Below, piece by piece: positions 38,959-48,126 of a DNA stretch of 64,000 nt. Within the stretch, counting starts at the first letter, position 1, and every line of letters starts with the position of its first letter. The position numbers and the translations under genes were made by a program. Location: assembly GCA_016839555.1 (NCBI GenBank), contig JAEOUA010000003.1, forward strand, positions 248,001 through 312,000, written 5' to 3'. Below the pieces are notes generated by a model. It saw only the letters and a list, made by a program, of their open reading frames with translations, was not told where the DNA came from and made no database searches. Source of the stretch: Promethearchaeota archaeon (lineage in GTDB: Archaea > Asgardarchaeota > Lokiarchaeia > Sigyniarchaeales > SOKP01).

Positions 38959-39582
38959 TTATTTTATTTCGGATTTAATTAAAGAAAGCACTCTAATTAT
39001 ATTGGTTTTTATTTGATCAAGATTATTACCTTTAGTGAGCCAACTTCCAGCGCAAGCAAGCACATTGTCCAATTTTAAATAATCCAAAAAATTTGTTTCA
39101 TCAATTCCACCCGTGGGGATGAATTTTATATTATTGAATGGTCCAGCTAAAGCCTTTAAAAAGGATGGCCCACCACAAACTTCAGCAGGAAAGAATTTAA
39201 ACACTTCTAAGCCTCTTTCAATTCCCCATTCTACAAGAGTAGGACTATCTATGCCAGGAATTACTACAATATTATTTTTAATACAATAATCAACAACAGT
39301 AGGGTTAAATCCGGGAGATACTATAAATTGTGAACCTGCATTAATCGCTTTATCAACTTGCTTAATGGTTAATACAGTTCCTGCCCCAATAAAGATTTCT
39401 GGAATCTCTTTTTTAATATTTTTGATTGATTTTTCGGCAACCGCTGTCCGAAAGGTAACCTCGATTATGGGAAGACCCGAATTTACTAAAGTTTTTGCTA
39501 AAGGCACAGCAAATTTAGCATCTTGGATTGACACAACTGGTGTAATTTTTAATTTATTTAGAGTATTAAAGACTTCATTCAT
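38959..39582 (-). CDS. eda: KDPG/KHG aldolase
   Basis: About 207 residues. The class I aldolase signature has the Schiff-base lysine in EVFKFFPAE (near residue 130), with IEVTFRTA, IGAGTVLT and FIPTGGID also conserved. It splits 2-keto-3-deoxy-6-phosphogluconate to pyruvate and glyceraldehyde-3-phosphate. ATG 39582 is preferred to TTG 39600 because a TATA-like stretch (39603-39620) would place the transcript start almost on it. Divergent from the KDG kinase gene, so the two give consecutive steps. Confidence 0.9.
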   Translation of the reverse strand: MNEVFNTLNKLKITPVVSIQDAKFAVPLAKTLVNSGLPIIEVTFRTAVAEKSIKNIKKEIPEIFIGAGTVLTIKQVDKAINAGSQFIVSPGFNPTVVDYCIKNNIVVIPGIDSPTLVEWGIERGLEVFKFFPAEVCGGPSFLKALAGPFNNIKFIPTGGIDETNFLDYLKLDNVLACAGSWLTKGNNLDQIKTNIIRVLSLIKSEIK

Positions 39583-39671
39583 GGTTTCTAAAAAATGCAA
39601 AAAATATAATTTATATAATTAAATAATGTAACAAATATTAAAAGCAAATTCAAAATATAATATATTTAACC

Positions 39672-40712
39672 ATGGAAAACTTTAAGATTGTCACATTTGG
39701 CGAAATTATGCTTCGACTTTCTCCGCCAAATTATCAAAGATTTATTCAAGCTCGATCTTTTGATGCTATTTATGGAGGAGGTGAGGCTAATGTTGCTGTA
39801 TCGCTTGGAAATTATGGAATTAAGGTAGATTATGTAACACGATTACCTGATAATGAGTTAGGGGATGCATGTGTTAATTATTTAAGGCAATTTGGGGTTG
39901 GTACTGATAAAATAATTAGAGGGGGTGAAAGGATCGGGATATATTTTCTTGAAAAAGGTGCCTCGATTCGATCAAGTAAAGTAATTTATGATAGAGCCCA
40001 TTCTGCTATCTCAACTGCTGAAAAAGAGATGTTCAATTGGGAAGAAATTTTTGAGGGAGTAAACTGGTTTCATTGGACGGGTATTACTCCTGCTATCTCT
40101 CAAAACTTAGCTGATATCTGTTTGGATGCCGTAAAAATTGCTAAAAAAAAAGGAGTAATAGTTTCTTGTGATTTAAATTATCGTAGTAAACTTTGGAAAT
40201 ATGGAAAAAAACCTATTGATGTGATGGGGGAATTAGTTAAATATTGTGATATAGCTATAGGTAATGAAGAAGATGCAGAAAAAAGTTTAGGTATTACTGC
40301 TCTTGATACGGATGTTAGTTCGGGAGAATTGGATCCAGAAAATTATAGATTTGTTGTAGAAGAAATGTTCCTTCAATATCCAAATCTTAAAAAAGTAGCT
40401 ATCACTTTAAGGGGGTCAATTTCAGCATCCCATAATACCTGGTCGGGGCTCCTTTATGATGGAAATACGATGTTCATATCTCCAACTTATGATATTGATT
40501 TTATTGTGGACAGAGTTGGAGGGGGTGATTCTTTTAATGCTGGTCTTATTTATGGATTAAATTTTTACCCAAATAATTTGCAAAAAGCCTTAAATTTTGC
40601 CACAGCAGCATCATGCTTAAAACATTCAATTGAAGGAGATTTTAATTTGATCTCTAAAGAAGAAGTAGAAAAATTAATGGAGGGAGAGGTTTCAGGTCGA
40701 ATTTCTCGTTAG
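39672..40712 (+). CDS. kdgK: 2-keto-3-deoxygluconate kinase (PfkB family)
   Basis: 346 residues. VTFGEIMLRLSPPNYQRFIQA and YGGGEANVAVSLGNYG are the sugar-acid kinase N-terminus; RVGGGDSFNAGLIYGL is the PfkB C-terminal signature with catalytic Asp. RFIQARSFDAIYGGGEAN is typical for KDG kinases. It phosphorylates 2-keto-3-deoxygluconate at C6, and the divergent eda completes the Entner-Doudoroff branch. Confidence 0.9.
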   Translation: MENFKIVTFGEIMLRLSPPNYQRFIQARSFDAIYGGGEANVAVSLGNYGIKVDYVTRLPDNELGDACVNYLRQFGVGTDKIIRGGERIGIYFLEKGASIRSSKVIYDRAHSAISTAEKEMFNWEEIFEGVNWFHWTGITPAISQNLADICLDAVKIAKKKGVIVSCDLNYRSKLWKYGKKPIDVMGELVKYCDIAIGNEEDAEKSLGITALDTDVSSGELDPENYRFVVEEMFLQYPNLKKVAITLRGSISASHNTWSGLLYDGNTMFISPTYDIDFIVDRVGGGDSFNAGLIYGLNFYPNNLQKALNFATAASCLKHSIEGDFNLISKEEVEKLMEGEVSGRISR

Positions 40713-40842
40713 ATTAGTGATATGATAAATTTTCATATTTTAAGAAAAAATTTAAATTGAAATAACTTTATTTAATATTCCTCTAATGCTTTTTTATAAT
40801 GAAATTTGGCTAAATAACTAGTATAAAAACAATCTTTATTGG

Positions 40843-41703
40843 ATGAAAATGAAATTAAACAAACTGATAGTGAAAGAGAAATTAAAGCAATTTTTAGAGG
40901 AGGATTGCCACTTTAAAGATGTTAGTTCGGAATTCATTCCTGAGGACGCCATAGTAACAGCAAAAATTATGGCAAAATCTGAAGGATATATTTCAGGATT
41001 GGAAGTAATGAAAATCCTATTTGAAATGTTAGATGTGAATATCGAAATCAAAATAAAAGATGGAAAGAAGATTAAAAAGGGAGATATAATTGCAATATTA
41101 AAAGGAAACGCTAGAAACATTTTATTAGGGGAAAGAATAGGATTAAATTTGATAACTCTAATGAGTTCTATTACAACTACCACACAAAAATATAATAAAA
41201 TCATTAAAAAATCCGGAAAAAAAGTTAAAATCGCCTGTACAAGAAAAACTACTCCTGGGCTCCGTATGTTTGAAAAAATTGCAGTTGAGTTAGGAGAAGG
41301 AGATACACATCGCTATTCATTAGATGATATGATTCTTTTAAAAGATACTCACTTAGAATATTATGATGGGAATATTCAAAAGTTAATTAGGGATGTCAAG
41401 AAAAAAGCTAGCTTTTCTAAGAAAATAGAGATCGAATTAGAAAAAGTTGATGACGTACTGCTTGCTGCTAAAGAGGGGGTTGATATTATAATGCTTGATA
41501 ATATGACTCCAGAAGAAGTAAAAAAATCTATTGAGTTACTCAAGCAACATCAACTTCGAGACCGAGTAGTAATCGAGGTTTCTGGAGGAATTACAATAGA
41601 AAATATTTCTGATTATCTAATCGCTGAACCAGATATTATCAGTACGAGTGAATTAACCCTCCTACCTAGGGAAAAGGTTGATCTTTCTCTTAGATTTGAA
41701 TAG
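40843..41703 (+). CDS. nadC: Nicotinate-nucleotide diphosphorylase (quinolinate phosphoribosyltransferase)
   Basis: 286 residues, normal length. CTRKTTPGLRMFEKIAVELG and GDTHRYSLDDMILLKDTH are the PRPP/quinolinate-binding loops, and IIMLDNMTPEEV and EVSGGIT are the C-terminal barrel motifs. It converts quinolinate and PRPP to nicotinate mononucleotide. nadA and nadB are not adjacent. A second ATG two codons in is an alternative start. The sequence type (GDTHRxxLDD) is that of archaeal NadC. Confidence 0.93.
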   Translation: MKMKLNKLIVKEKLKQFLEEDCHFKDVSSEFIPEDAIVTAKIMAKSEGYISGLEVMKILFEMLDVNIEIKIKDGKKIKKGDIIAILKGNARNILLGERIGLNLITLMSSITTTTQKYNKIIKKSGKKVKIACTRKTTPGLRMFEKIAVELGEGDTHRYSLDDMILLKDTHLEYYDGNIQKLIRDVKKKASFSKKIEIELEKVDDVLLAAKEGVDIIMLDNMTPEEVKKSIELLKQHQLRDRVVIEVSGGITIENISDYLIAEPDIISTSELTLLPREKVDLSLRFE

Positions 41704-41727
41704 CAAATATAGATTTTTAATTCAAAC

Positions 41728-42402
41728 TTAGAGGTTTTTCAAGAAATTTCTCGGAGCATTACTAAATAACCCCTTGAATAATGCTTTGAATTTATCAAGA
41801 TTTTTATCATCCAATATATACGGATTTCCCACTTGGAGGGTGCCCCAGTAAATTTTTGCTAATTTTTCTACTAATTCCGCAAATTTTACAGCGTGATCAA
41901 TACTTCTACCACATACTATTGAACCATGATTTGCTAAAAGTGCCCCATTTTTATATGATAATGCATCAAGTGCTACTTTTCCAAGATCTTCGGTATGAGC
42001 TTCTCCGTATGAACCTATATCAATTGAGCCACCTAAAAAGACTAATTGCTCTTCCATTATGATTGGAATACCTTTGCGTAGAACTGACAAAATTGTCGCG
42101 TATGTAGAATGGGTATGAATTACTCCATTTACTTTATCACGAGCCTTATAAATAGCAGTATGCATTTTAGCTTCTGTTGAGGGAAGTTTTCCGCTACTAA
42201 GAGCTTCGCCATCGAAATTCATATGCACTACATCTTCGGATTTTAAATCTACATATTGATTAAAAGAAGGAGTAATGAAAAATTCATCCCTATTTCCGTG
42301 TCTAATACTTACGTTTCCTTCACCAGCCTCAACTAAACCCTTACTAAATATTGCCTTTGCAGCATTTACAACTTCCACACGAATTTGTGCTTCATCTGAC
42401 AT
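41728..42402 (-). CDS. Class II aldolase/adducin family protein (fuculose-phosphate aldolase-like)
   Basis: 224 residues. Metal-binding histidines: VIHTHSTYATILS (HxH) and LANHGSIVCGRS, with the catalytic Glu in STEAKMHTAIY. EAGEGNVSIR is the phosphate-binding loop. It cleaves a ketose phosphate to DHAP and an aldehyde or acts as a decarboxylating aldolase. nadC upstream is convergent and unrelated. A second class II aldolase, fused to a dehydrogenase, lies at 51405-53135. Confidence 0.85.
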   Translation of the reverse strand: MSDEAQIRVEVVNAAKAIFSKGLVEAGEGNVSIRHGNRDEFFITPSFNQYVDLKSEDVVHMNFDGEALSSGKLPSTEAKMHTAIYKARDKVNGVIHTHSTYATILSVLRKGIPIIMEEQLVFLGGSIDIGSYGEAHTEDLGKVALDALSYKNGALLANHGSIVCGRSIDHAVKFAELVEKLAKIYWGTLQVGNPYILDDKNLDKFKALFKGLFSNAPRNFLKNL

Positions 42403-42611
42403 TTATTTAAACCAATTCTTTTTGTTTTATTATATTTTTAATCTATTCTTAATTAGGATTAGGTTTGATTTCCAATTAAATTTTATACTTTATCTACTAA
42501 AATTATTAAACTTTTAAGGTATAGTTATTTAAATTATAATTGGTATTTTTACACGTAGAATAATTTTAAGATAAGAAGTTGAATACTTAGCATTTAACAG
42601 ATTTATAAAGT

Positions 42612-43700
42612 ATGGATAGCTTCATTTTGCATGCTGATTTAGATGCATTTTTTGCATCGGTTGAAATGCGGGACAATCCAGAATTAAAAAACAAACCAGT
42701 AATTATTGGTGCTGATCCCAAAGATGGAAAGGGTCGTGGAGTTGTATCAACTTGTTCTTATGAAGCAAGAAAATTTGGAATTCATTCTGCGATGCCTATT
42801 TCAAAAGCATATCGTTTATGCCCTCAGGGTATTTATTTACAACCGAATTTTGAAAAATATTCTCAAGCTTCTAAACATGTAATGAGTATCTTATCCTCTT
42901 ATACGGATGAATTTCAACAAGTAGGAATGGATGAAGCATATTTAGATGTCTCTGATATTTGTAAATCTTTTAAGGATGTTGAAGTTTTAGCTAATAGAAT
43001 TAAAGATGATATAAAGACACAAGTGGGAATTACCTGTTCAATAGGAGCATCAATCACAAAATCAATCGCAAAAATAGCTTCAGATGAAAACAAACCTGAT
43101 GGGCTATGCATTGTACCTCCAGATAAAATTAAAACCTTTCTTTCCATGAAAAATATTACTAGAATACCAGGAATTGGGAAAAAAACTAAAATTTTTTTTT
43201 ATAAAAAGGGGATAAACAAAATTGGTGATTTAATTGATTTCCCATTACATAAATTGATGGATTTATTTGGAAAAAGTGGAAAATGGATTTGGAAAGTAAT
43301 AAATGGATTAGATAAACGAAAAGTAAAGGAATTTCATGAAGGAAGAAAATCTATTAGCAAGGAACGCACGTTTTATGAAGATACAAAAAATTTTGAATTA
43401 ATTTTATCAAAAGTAGAAGAAATAAATGAAAAGATTCACACAAAATTGCTTGAGAAAAAGATGAGTTATAAAACAATAGCCCTTAAAATTAGATTTGAGG
43501 ATTTCCAGACCTTTACTCGTTCAAGAACAATAGATTACCCTATTTGTGATAAGGATAAAGCTATCAAGATATTTCTGGATTTATATAAAGAATTCTCAAA
43601 TGTGGATAAAAAAATAAGGTTAATCGGGATTAAATTTTTCAATTTTGAGAGGACCTCTAAAATAAAACAAGAAACAATAATGAAATATATAAATGTATAA
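42612..43700 (+). CDS. dinB: DNA polymerase IV (Y-family)
   Basis: 362 residues, standard. HADLDAFFASVEM (metal-binding Asp), VVSTCSYEARKFGIHSAMPISKA, and the catalytic D107-E108 in GMDEAYLDVS. ITRIPGIGKKTKIFF is the thumb helix-hairpin-helix, and the little-finger domain follows. It copies damaged DNA. A terminal LIGIKFFNFE agrees; there is no PCNA-binding box that I could be sure of. Confidence 0.93.
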   Translation: MDSFILHADLDAFFASVEMRDNPELKNKPVIIGADPKDGKGRGVVSTCSYEARKFGIHSAMPISKAYRLCPQGIYLQPNFEKYSQASKHVMSILSSYTDEFQQVGMDEAYLDVSDICKSFKDVEVLANRIKDDIKTQVGITCSIGASITKSIAKIASDENKPDGLCIVPPDKIKTFLSMKNITRIPGIGKKTKIFFYKKGINKIGDLIDFPLHKLMDLFGKSGKWIWKVINGLDKRKVKEFHEGRKSISKERTFYEDTKNFELILSKVEEINEKIHTKLLEKKMSYKTIALKIRFEDFQTFTRSRTIDYPICDKDKAIKIFLDLYKEFSNVDKKIRLIGIKFFNFERTSKIKQETIMKYINV

Positions 43701-43776
43701 TCTATTAATGAAGAATTATTAGATCTTTCTAATTAATATGAAAAATTTTTTTCCATTTCAAAAAAATATTTAGGCG

Positions 43777-44391
43777 TTATTTTTGCCACTTTTTTAGAAA
43801 GTTTTGAGCTGCTTTTTTAGTTTTTGGACTATTATTATTTATTTGATTATTCACGAATTTCAAAATCTCTTCTTTATTCTCAGCATCTTTGAAGTATTCA
43901 TCGAAAGATTCAATAATATAACTTTTTATCAACTCTTTTTGCTTTCCACTATGAAGCTTATCTATATTCAATAGCTTCTCAGTAATTATGTTTCTTAAAT
44001 CTATTCTTTTTTTTGCTATCTTCCCCGAATTTTTTGCCACTTGTGCGGGAACAATAGTTTTTTCACTTTTAAATAAACTAAAATACTCATTAAATATTTC
44101 ATCAAATTTTTTATCTGGATCTGAACAAGCTAAATTAGCAATAATATTTATTGCTATATTTTGATGATAAGTATTTGAACTCTTAAGCATTTGGATAAAG
44201 TAGTTGAACTCAGAATATATTACTTCAGGATTTTCTTTACTAATATAATTTAAAACGTAAAATGAATTCTCTCTTATTGTTGATTCTTTATTTAGAATTC
44301 CCTCCAGCAATTCTGAAAGAATTTTTTTATTAGAGATTGCTTTTTTTCCAATTTTTTTGATATCGATATTCTTTTGATTTAATTTAAGCAT
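43777..44391 (-). CDS. HEAT/armadillo-like helical repeat protein
   Basis: 204 residues, soluble and wholly helical. Successive 35-40-residue helix pairs (ESTIRENSFYVLNYISKENPEV, SNTYHQNIAINIIANLACSD, AKKRIDLRNIITEK...), ending SPKTKKAAQNFLKKW, match a HEAT/ARM solenoid. Such proteins bind partners; the partner is unknown. Convergent with dinB. Confidence 0.55.
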   Translation of the reverse strand: MLKLNQKNIDIKKIGKKAISNKKILSELLEGILNKESTIRENSFYVLNYISKENPEVIYSEFNYFIQMLKSSNTYHQNIAINIIANLACSDPDKKFDEIFNEYFSLFKSEKTIVPAQVAKNSGKIAKKRIDLRNIITEKLLNIDKLHSGKQKELIKSYIIESFDEYFKDAENKEEILKFVNNQINNNSPKTKKAAQNFLKKWQK

Positions 44392-44577
44392 AATTATTAA
44401 TAATTAAGATTAGGTGGTTATACTTTTTTAATAATATTTAAGGTATTTCTATTAAGAAACTAAATGTTGTGTTAATATTAAACCATTTCTAGTCTTGGTT
44501 TTTTTTTAATAGAAAGAAAAAAGCTTATCTATTAATAAAAAAGTTATATTAAAAAAAAGATATAAAAATAGGGATAA

Positions 44578-45036
44578 TTATGGAAGTTTAATTATTTGTT
44601 TTCCCATTACTATATGATAAATCTCATTAAAAAGTTTTGGACCTTCTGCGAGTATTTCATAATCCAATTTTTCAAATAAACCTTGGGCACTTTTTCGAGC
44701 ATTAAGTTTTATATATTGAATGCCTAATCCAATTGAATATTTTTCTATATACTTCAATAAACTTTTTCCAACATTTTGCCCTCTATATTCTTCCTCCACT
44801 GCTAAAAACCTAATCTGTCCTTCATGTTCATTGCATGTATGATAACGAGCGGTTCCTACTATTTTTTCGTTTATTACTGCGATAAAATGATGTACTCCAT
44901 TATCTTTACCATCTTTTTCATCTTTTTCAGATCCTTTCGGTTGGTTCCAGGGTTTTCTTAATACTCTCCACCTAAGATCATACATACTTTCAAATTCTTC
45001 TTCAAGGCAAGGCTGTCGTATAACAATATCTTTCAT
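44578..45036 (-). CDS. GNAT family N-acetyltransferase
   Basis: 152 residues. IRFLAVEEEYRGQNVGKSLL gives the acetyl-CoA pyrophosphate-binding motif (R/QxxGxG/A, here EEYRGQNVGKSL), with the upstream KIVGTARYH strand and the closing YIKLNARKSAQGLFEKLDYE. It transfers an acetyl group to an unknown amine. FYHIVMGKQ at the end is typical for a small GNAT. Monocistronic. Confidence 0.88.
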   Translation of the reverse strand: MKDIVIRQPCLEEEFESMYDLRWRVLRKPWNQPKGSEKDEKDGKDNGVHHFIAVINEKIVGTARYHTCNEHEGQIRFLAVEEEYRGQNVGKSLLKYIEKYSIGLGIQYIKLNARKSAQGLFEKLDYEILAEGPKLFNEIYHIVMGKQIIKLP

Positions 45037-45219
45037 TTTTAATAAGAAAGTGTTTATTATATATTACTACTCCTTATTTTATTTATTATTTACTATTTCC
45101 TTTAAAAATTGGTAAATTCAGTTTTTTCAATGTTTTCTTCTTATAAGGTTCCAAAAATAAATTATATTTTTTTTTCTTTCATTAAAATTTATTAAAGAAG
45201 AATTAATTTAATTTATCAA

Positions 45220-45993
45220 ATGTTATTATTTGAATTACAAGGAACTGAAGAGCGATTCTTGAATTTTGTGGGATTAATTTATGAATCTGTGATAATTACT
45301 ATCGCAGTATGTCTTTTAATTTTAATTTATCTAAAATATCGTGAAAAACGCCACGAGCTTACCTTGTATTTATTCATAATTTTCATACTTTATAACCTTG
45401 GGATCTTGTTTTCTTGGATGTCAAAACTTTTCGTCGTGTTAAAATTAGATACTGTAGTGGGAGGGTATACGCCATTTGGGTTCATTTTCTACAGAATCAT
45501 GAGCTTCAGAATAAGTGAATTGATGATTTGTATCGCAATTTTTTTATCCTATATTTTGAAGGTAAAACTATTTCACAAGGGATATTATAATACAGTTCAT
45601 AAATACATAGTTATAATCTTTGGTACATTTACTTCGATTTATGTTTTCTTTTTTTATCTCTATGAAGATACCAGTTTTGCTGTGTTATTAGACACAATAG
45701 CATTTTTACTGACCTCTATATTTATGGGAATGGTTTATTTCCCATTTTTTTACCGGTCATTTGAAGCTTATAAAACAGTGAAGGAGAAGCAATATAAGAA
45801 AGCCTTTCTTTCGCTAGGGATTATGTCGATTTGCTATATTCTTATCTTTGTAAACTTTTTTCTCGATAGATTATTAATTTTATTACTAGAAATACCTGGA
45901 TTCACTCCATTTTATTATTTAGCATGGATAGTTGCTATTGTGGCGATAGCAGGCGCATATTTTGGCTATATACGACCAAAAGCAGAAGAATAA
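45220..45993 (+). CDS. Multi-pass membrane protein, unknown function
   Basis: 257 residues, seven predicted membrane segments with conserved-looking charged loops (KYREKRHE, KVKLFHKGYYNTVHK, KTVKEKQYKK). No known catalytic motif. A longin/roadblock-like small protein follows 124 bases downstream on the same strand, so the pair might form a membrane-signalling unit; this is inference. It has the same general topology as the 38233 protein, but no clear sequence similarity is visible by eye. Confidence 0.55.
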   Translation: MLLFELQGTEERFLNFVGLIYESVIITIAVCLLILIYLKYREKRHELTLYLFIIFILYNLGILFSWMSKLFVVLKLDTVVGGYTPFGFIFYRIMSFRISELMICIAIFLSYILKVKLFHKGYYNTVHKYIVIIFGTFTSIYVFFFYLYEDTSFAVLLDTIAFLLTSIFMGMVYFPFFYRSFEAYKTVKEKQYKKAFLSLGIMSICYILIFVNFFLDRLLILLLEIPGFTPFYYLAWIVAIVAIAGAYFGYIRPKAEE

Positions 45994-46116
45994 TAAAATA
46001 ATTTTTAATTTTTTTTTTAATTAAATTTTTAGGGATAGATTATTTTGTTATTCAATATATATATTCATAATTCAACATCGTAGTAAAGTCGCACAGTAGT
46101 TTTTTTTAGTAAAGAT

Positions 46117-46527
46117 ATGGTAAAAGTAATACAAGACATTTGGATATTGGATAAGGCAGGAATAGTGGTATTCCATAGAACATTTGATAAAAATTTAGAT
46201 GTACAGTTGTTCGGCGGATTAATGTCAGCACTTAATTCTTTCGCTGAGAATTTATCCGAAGAGGGACTAACCAGTTTCGAATTATCGCAAAAAAAATTTG
46301 CTATAGTTCAAAAAAATGAATTTTTATTTATAGGAAACGCAAAAAATAAAACAAAAGAAAGGGAAATTTTTAGGGAGTTGGAATCGATCAGTGAAAAATT
46401 CTTTGAATTATATTCTGAGATATTTGAAACCTGGCAAGGAGATATTACATTATTCCAAAATTTTGAGGATGAAATAGAAGACTCCCTTGAGGGTACAATC
46501 GAGCGGTTTAAAAAAGCTTTCTGGTAG
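46117..46527 (+). CDS. Longin/roadblock-like small regulatory domain protein
   Basis: 136 residues. The order strand DIWILDKAGIVVFHR, helix DVQLFGGLMSALNSFAENLS, strand LTSFELSQKKFAIVQ, strand EFLFIGNA, then the helices FRELESISEKFFELYSE recalls longin and roadblock domains of Asgard archaea, small GTPase-regulating folds. I infer the fold by eye. The neighbour upstream is a seven-helix membrane protein. Confidence 0.6.
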   Translation: MVKVIQDIWILDKAGIVVFHRTFDKNLDVQLFGGLMSALNSFAENLSEEGLTSFELSQKKFAIVQKNEFLFIGNAKNKTKEREIFRELESISEKFFELYSEIFETWQGDITLFQNFEDEIEDSLEGTIERFKKAFW

Positions 46528-46571
46528 GTAAAATCAAAATTTTTTTTGCATTAATTTTTTTGCTAAATTAA

Positions 46572-47039
46572 TTATATTTCACCGCAACCTTCACATGTAT
46601 ATTTAAAGAAGTTAGCGTCTCTTACTTTTTCTATTTTTTTAACCTCACCTAACAAATCATTTAAATTAATTGTATTAGAATCTGTTATTGAAAAGAAAAT
46701 CCCAAAAAAACAGAGATCTTTGCTCTTACAAAAGCCTGTTGAAGTTATAATATTATTTACCTTGTTTTTTATAATTTCGAGACATTTATGTAATAATTCT
46801 GGTAATATCACGGGTGTTTCTACTTCTAATAGATAAACAGGTTCTGATTTGGTAGGATATAAGGAGAGATGAACATGATTTTCATGTCCATGTCGCTCTT
46901 CCTCAGGTGAAATTGTTAAAAAATAGTATGGATAATCCTTGACATTTAATTTCTCTGCTACCTTTTCAGGAAGTTTCCATTTTAGTATAGCATCTTTATC
47001 GTATAATTTACCTTGGAAAAATTTAATTATGTTGCTCAT
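46572..47039 (-). CDS. Hypothetical protein with C-terminal CxxC
   Basis: 155 residues, soluble and alpha/beta. Four cysteines: TGFCKSKDLCFF in the centre and YTCEGCGEI at the very end, suggesting a metal-binding or redox site. EERHGHENHVHLSLYP is His-rich. No family recognised. It is convergent with the longin-like gene. Confidence 0.5.
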   Translation of the reverse strand: MSNIIKFFQGKLYDKDAILKWKLPEKVAEKLNVKDYPYYFLTISPEEERHGHENHVHLSLYPTKSEPVYLLEVETPVILPELLHKCLEIIKNKVNNIITSTGFCKSKDLCFFGIFFSITDSNTINLNDLLGEVKKIEKVRDANFFKYTCEGCGEI

Positions 47040-47180
47040 TGAACAATATAAATTTTTATAGATTAAAAATCTAATTTTTGAAGAAGTTCTATTCTTAAAA
47101 GTGGGAATAAACTATTTTATGATCTTATATTTGTTTAATGCCCTTTAAATTTAAGATTTTTCTCTCAGAAAAGAGATTAT

Positions 47181-47975
47181 TTATTTTTCATTATCCTTAA
47201 TCGGAGGAAATAATCCTGACCCTAATTCTACGATTTGAGATCCTATTTTTAACGGCGCTTGAGTTCCAAATTTCAAACTTTTCTTTATACTATATAGAAA
47301 TTTTGGTGACAAGGAACTTATTTTCTCCATGATCTTTAGAATAAAATCCTCAAACTCGTCATTCTCTACGAGAAAATGAACATATCCCCATTGATACATT
47401 TGCTCTGCGCTGATTCTCTCACCAAAAAATAGCATACGAGTCGCTCTTGCTAATCCAATGTTTCTTGCCATACGTTGAGTACCTCCACCAGCAGGGAAAA
47501 TCCCCCTTAATATTTCAGCAAATCCAAAGGTAGAGCGTTTACTGGCAATGATGATATCACAAACAAGTGAAAGCTCACAGCCTCCACCTAGCGCATATCC
47601 GTCTATGGCACCAATGAGCGGCTTAGGAAATTGTTCTATCATATTAAATCTGTTATGAAAGAGATACATTGCATAAGTCATATGAATTGGAATATTAGGC
47701 TTAATACCGGGTTTAAAAGGGCTAGTTAAATCAGCCCCAGTTGAAAATGAAGGTTTTTTAGTAAAATCTTTTGTTCCTCTTAGCATCACACATTTTATTT
47801 CAGATTTAAGCTCCATAGAATTTAGCGCAACAACAATTTCCTCTAAAGTCTGAACCGTTATTGCATTTAATTTGTCTGGACGATTTAATGAAATTATCGC
47901 ATAATTTCCGGGAATATTTCCACCACTTGATTCCGGAAATTCAATCTTTATATGCTGAAATTGAATTTTTTCCAT
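47181..47975 (-). CDS. Enoyl-CoA hydratase/isomerase family protein
   Basis: About 264 residues of crotonase fold. NRPDKLNAITVQTLEEIV, the oxyanion loop TKKPSFSTGADLTS, and GYALGGGCELSLVCDIIIAS are the family landmarks. The catalytic Glu of the canonical hydratase seems shifted (LRGIFPAGGGTQR), so it may be an isomerase or thioesterase. ATG 47975 chosen over the upstream TTG 47984. Monocistronic. Confidence 0.85.
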   Translation of the reverse strand: MEKIQFQHIKIEFPESSGGNIPGNYAIISLNRPDKLNAITVQTLEEIVVALNSMELKSEIKCVMLRGTKDFTKKPSFSTGADLTSPFKPGIKPNIPIHMTYAMYLFHNRFNMIEQFPKPLIGAIDGYALGGGCELSLVCDIIIASKRSTFGFAEILRGIFPAGGGTQRMARNIGLARATRMLFFGERISAEQMYQWGYVHFLVENDEFEDFILKIMEKISSLSPKFLYSIKKSLKFGTQAPLKIGSQIVELGSGLFPPIKDNEK

Positions 47976-48126
47976 CAAAAACAATCTCTATTAATCTTCA
48001 AGTTATTAATCTAATTTTTAGAGTGTTATTAAATATAACTATACTAATGTAAATATACATAAAAATATCAGTTATCAAAATTAAGAAAGAATATCAAAAT
48101 ATTATAATAAAAAAAAGGATAAAAAA

